Source of the DNA: an uncultured Novosphingobium sp.
GTDB taxonomy: Bacteria; Pseudomonadota; Alphaproteobacteria; Sphingomonadales; Sphingomonadaceae
Assembly (NCBI GenBank): GCA_938005655.1
Contig: CALLNA010000259.1
Location: 1-7,182 of the forward strand
Direction of reading: 5' to 3'
Length of the DNA stretch: 7,182 bases
Position numbers and translations under genes: made by a program. Of the stretch, positions 5,606 through 7,182 are shown piece after piece (position 1 is the stretch's first letter; the number at the start of each line of letters is the position of its first letter). Under the pieces are notes generated by a model. The model had not been told where the DNA came from. It did not search any database and worked only from the letters and a program-made list of their open reading frames with translations.

Positions 5606-6649
5606 ATGCTTACGATCGATCGACGCGGCGTGATGCTCGGAACGGCGGCGGCAGCGGCGCTGGGGGCGGTGCAAGGCGCCATCGGTCCCGCTGCGGCGAA
5701 GACGTTCCAGGCGCCGTTCGCGCCGCTCGCCGGGCCGCGCGTGCGGGTCCTGTTCGTCAACGACCTGAGCGGCGACGTCGACGGGCTGTTCGCGGCGGTC
5801 CACCAGATCCTGTCGCCCTCGGCGGAGCTGCGCGGCATCGTCGGCACGTCCACCGGACGTCCCGACGAGACCGCCGAGCGCTCGGCCGAGCTGGCGCGCG
5901 AGATTCTCGCGCTGATGGACCGGCGCGGGTACTGCCCGGTCCATGCCGGGGCCGCCGCACGGATGAGCGATGGCCGCAAGCCCGTGCCCTCGGCCGGCAC
6001 CCAGGCGATCATCGACGAGGCGCTGCGCGAGGATACCGACCTGCCGCTTTACGTCGCGGTGGGCGGCGGCTTGACCGAGGTGGCCAGCGCGGTGCTCCTC
6101 GAACCGCGCATCGCCGGGCGCTTCACCCTGGCCTGGATCGGCGGCGACGCGCTGCCCCTGCGCGGGACCAGCGAGACCAATTTCAACATCGACCCGCTCG
6201 CCGCGCGCTATCTCTTCAACGAGACCGCCGTCCGGATCTGGCAGGTCACGCGCGAGGCCTATAAGACCTGCGTGGTCTCGGCGACCTCGCTCCAGGCCCA
6301 CGTCGGGCGCTACGGCCGGATCGGGCCCTGGCTGATGGAGCGGCTGTTCGACGTGACCCGCAAGTACGGCGGCCGCTTCAACACCGGGGAGACCTGGAAC
6401 CTCGGCGACAATCCGCTCGTGCTCCTGACCGCGCTGACCGGATGGGTGCCGAGCCACGTGCAGCCGCCGCTGCGCTACGAGATGACCGATTCGAGCCGCT
6501 TCGACGATGTTTCCGGCCCCTCGATCGAGGCGGACGGCACGGTCATGCCGGGCTCGGGCGAGCGGGCGATCCGGGTCTATCGGAGCATCGATACCCGCCT
6601 GCTGTTCGACGACTTCTTCGCCAAGATGCAGGTGAACTTCGCCGACTAG
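5606..6649 (+). CDS. Tat-exported nucleoside hydrolase-like protein
   Basis: This 347-residue protein begins with a twin-arginine signal, DRRGVMLG at residues 5-12, followed by an alanine-rich hydrophobic stretch. Likely cleavage is after PAAA near residue 31, so it should act folded in the periplasm. The mature part resembles inosine/uridine-preferring nucleoside hydrolases, which cleave the N-glycosidic bond of nucleosides using calcium. Visible counterparts are VNDLSGDVDG (51-60, where the family has a D-x-D-x-x-x-D-x-D-D type motif), LRGIVGTSTGR (75-85), PLYVAVGGGLTEVASAVL (147-164), NFNIDPLAA (192-200) and the late LGDNPLVLL (266-274). The first and last aspartates of the metal motif are replaced by Val51 and Gly60, and the usual histidine before the late aspartate is Gly267. 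Catalysis and substrate are therefore uncertain; it may belong to a separate 'nucleoside hydrolase-like' clade. It ends two bases from the convergent EF-hand gene. Confidence 0.75.
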   Translation: MLTIDRRGVMLGTAAAAALGAVQGAIGPAAAKTFQAPFAPLAGPRVRVLFVNDLSGDVDGLFAAVHQILSPSAELRGIVGTSTGRPDETAERSAELAREILALMDRRGYCPVHAGAAARMSDGRKPVPSAGTQAIIDEALREDTDLPLYVAVGGGLTEVASAVLLEPRIAGRFTLAWIGGDALPLRGTSETNFNIDPLAARYLFNETAVRIWQVTREAYKTCVVSATSLQAHVGRYGRIGPWLMERLFDVTRKYGGRFNTGETWNLGDNPLVLLTALTGWVPSHVQPPLRYEMTDSSRFDDVSGPSIEADGTVMPGSGERAIRVYRSIDTRLLFDDFFAKMQVNFAD

Positions 6650-6651
6650 GA

Positions 6652-7182
6652 TCAGCCCCCGAAGCCGCCACCACCTCCGCTGCCGAAGCCACCTTCGCTG
6701 CCGAAGCCGCCGCCACCGCCGAATCCACCCCCGCCGCCGCGCTGGTGGTGTCCGCCGCCACCGCCACCGCCCGCGCCGCGGCCGCGCTTGCCGCGGCGCT
6801 GGTTGTTGACGCGGTGGCCTTGGGCGTAGGTCTCGGGCAGCTCGGCCAGCAGCAGATAGCCGCGCTGCTGCTTGTCGAGCAGGGAGAAGCGGTATTCGGC
6901 CGCGTCCTCGGCCTCGCGCCGGCTGATCCGGCCGTTGAGCGCGGTGTCCATCGAGGCGACCGGCTCGGGGATGCGGAGCAGGTCGAACCGCCCGGCGCCC
7001 TGCGGCGCGTCGGCCATGTAGCTGCCAAGCGCGAGGGCGCTCTCGCTGCTCCCGTCGCTGTCGTCGTGCTTCATGCCCCAGTTCCCGTCGAAGGTGCTGG
7101 TGCGCAACTCGGAGCCCATCGCCGTCTCGTAGCGCTGGAGTTCGAGCCCGTTGATCGTGCCGTCGTGATCGAGGTCGAGGCT
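6652..7182 (-). CDS. EF-hand protein with Gly/Phe-rich tail, 5' end cut by window
   Basis: The frame is open from the right window edge to TGA at 6652-6654, giving 176 visible residues; the N-terminus lies outside. The ATG at 7117-7119 is internal, because an intact EF-hand loop, DLDHDGTINGLE (residues 3-14), precedes it in frame. Two degenerate loops 24 residues apart follow: DTALNGRISRRE (79-90) and DKQQRGYLLLAE (103-114). They keep the first Asp, central Gly and last Glu but lose some of the other acidic ligands. A basic patch (RRGKRGRG, about 129-136) leads into a 41-residue tail with 29 glycines and four GGFG units, ending FGG. Such proteins are typically secreted calcium-binding proteins of unknown role; a signal peptide cannot be checked here. 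The tail is encoded by C-rich, near-repetitive DNA. Confidence 0.82.
   Translation of the reverse strand, partial: SLDLDHDGTINGLELQRYETAMGSELRTSTFDGNWGMKHDDSDGSSESALALGSYMADAPQGAGRFDLLRIPEPVASMDTALNGRISRREAEDAAEYRFSLLDKQQRGYLLLAELPETYAQGHRVNNQRRGKRGRGAGGGGGGGHHQRGGGGGFGGGGGFGSEGGFGSGGGGGFGG
6655..6777 (-). repeat. Low-complexity glycine-codon tract with short direct repeats
   Basis: This tract encodes the glycine-rich tail of the EF-hand protein. On the plus strand it reads as runs of CCG/CCA/CCC triplets. An exact 13-base direct repeat CGCTGCCGAAGCC occurs at 6678-6690 and 6696-6708, 18 bases apart (six codons). Related CCGAAGCCGCC pieces flank it. Such tracts tend to change length by slippage, so copy number may differ between strains. 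Confidence 0.7.

Noticed and set aside
5419..6457. Upstream extension of the minus-strand frame that ends at the transporter start
   Set aside because: Most of it is the antisense shadow of the nucleoside hydrolase-like gene. Only the last 72 bases have a start codon with a plausible ribosome binding site.
6655..6790. Triplet-rich tract considered as a CRISPR-like or regulatory repeat array
   Set aside because: The repeats are in frame glycine codons of the EF-hand protein tail; there are no regular spacers or palindromic repeats.

Overview
The window is dense, GC-rich bacterial chromosome with strong G/C preference at third codon positions. The gene types and their order suggest an alphaproteobacterium, most likely of the Sphingomonadales (Sphingomonas, Novosphingobium and relatives). 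The evidence is the protein style (a biotin-dependent propionyl-CoA-type carboxylase alpha subunit, a POT peptide transporter, EF-hand proteins with glycine-rich tails) rather than any marker gene, so the placement is an inference. I see no rRNA, tRNA, CRISPR array, insertion sequence or phage gene.

Layout. Positions 1-3960 form a plus-strand block of five genes: the tail of a DUF2442 protein (2-160), a five-helix YdcZ/DUF606 DMT-type membrane protein (169-630), the alpha subunit of an acetyl/propionyl-CoA carboxylase (693-2729), a TesB-like acyl-CoA thioesterase whose ATG overlaps the carboxylase stop codon (2726-3508), and a small DUF488 protein (3526-3960). Gaps are 8, 62, -4 and 17 bases, so the block could be one transcript. 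The carboxylase and thioesterase are the tightest pair and both act on acyl-CoA esters. The carboxylase beta subunit is not in the window.

On the minus strand, a POT/PTR2 peptide transporter (3957-5351) converges on the DUF488 gene with overlapping stop codons. Its start codon overlaps the stop of a short upstream reading frame that may be a leader peptide (5348-5419). The 254-base divergent region 5352-5605 separates it from a Tat-exported, divergent nucleoside hydrolase-like protein (5606-6649). That region carries a perfect 7-bp inverted repeat next to a promoter-like pair of hexamers. The hydrolase converges, with a 2-base gap, on the 3' part of a minus-strand EF-hand protein with a Gly/Phe-rich tail (6652-7182, cut by the window edge).

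Overall this is mostly ordinary housekeeping and transport sequence. I found no convincing undescribed system. The best leads are the possible leader peptide and operator-like repeat in the 5348-5605 region, the altered metal motif of the exported nucleoside hydrolase-like protein, and the GGFG-repeat tail of the EF-hand protein.
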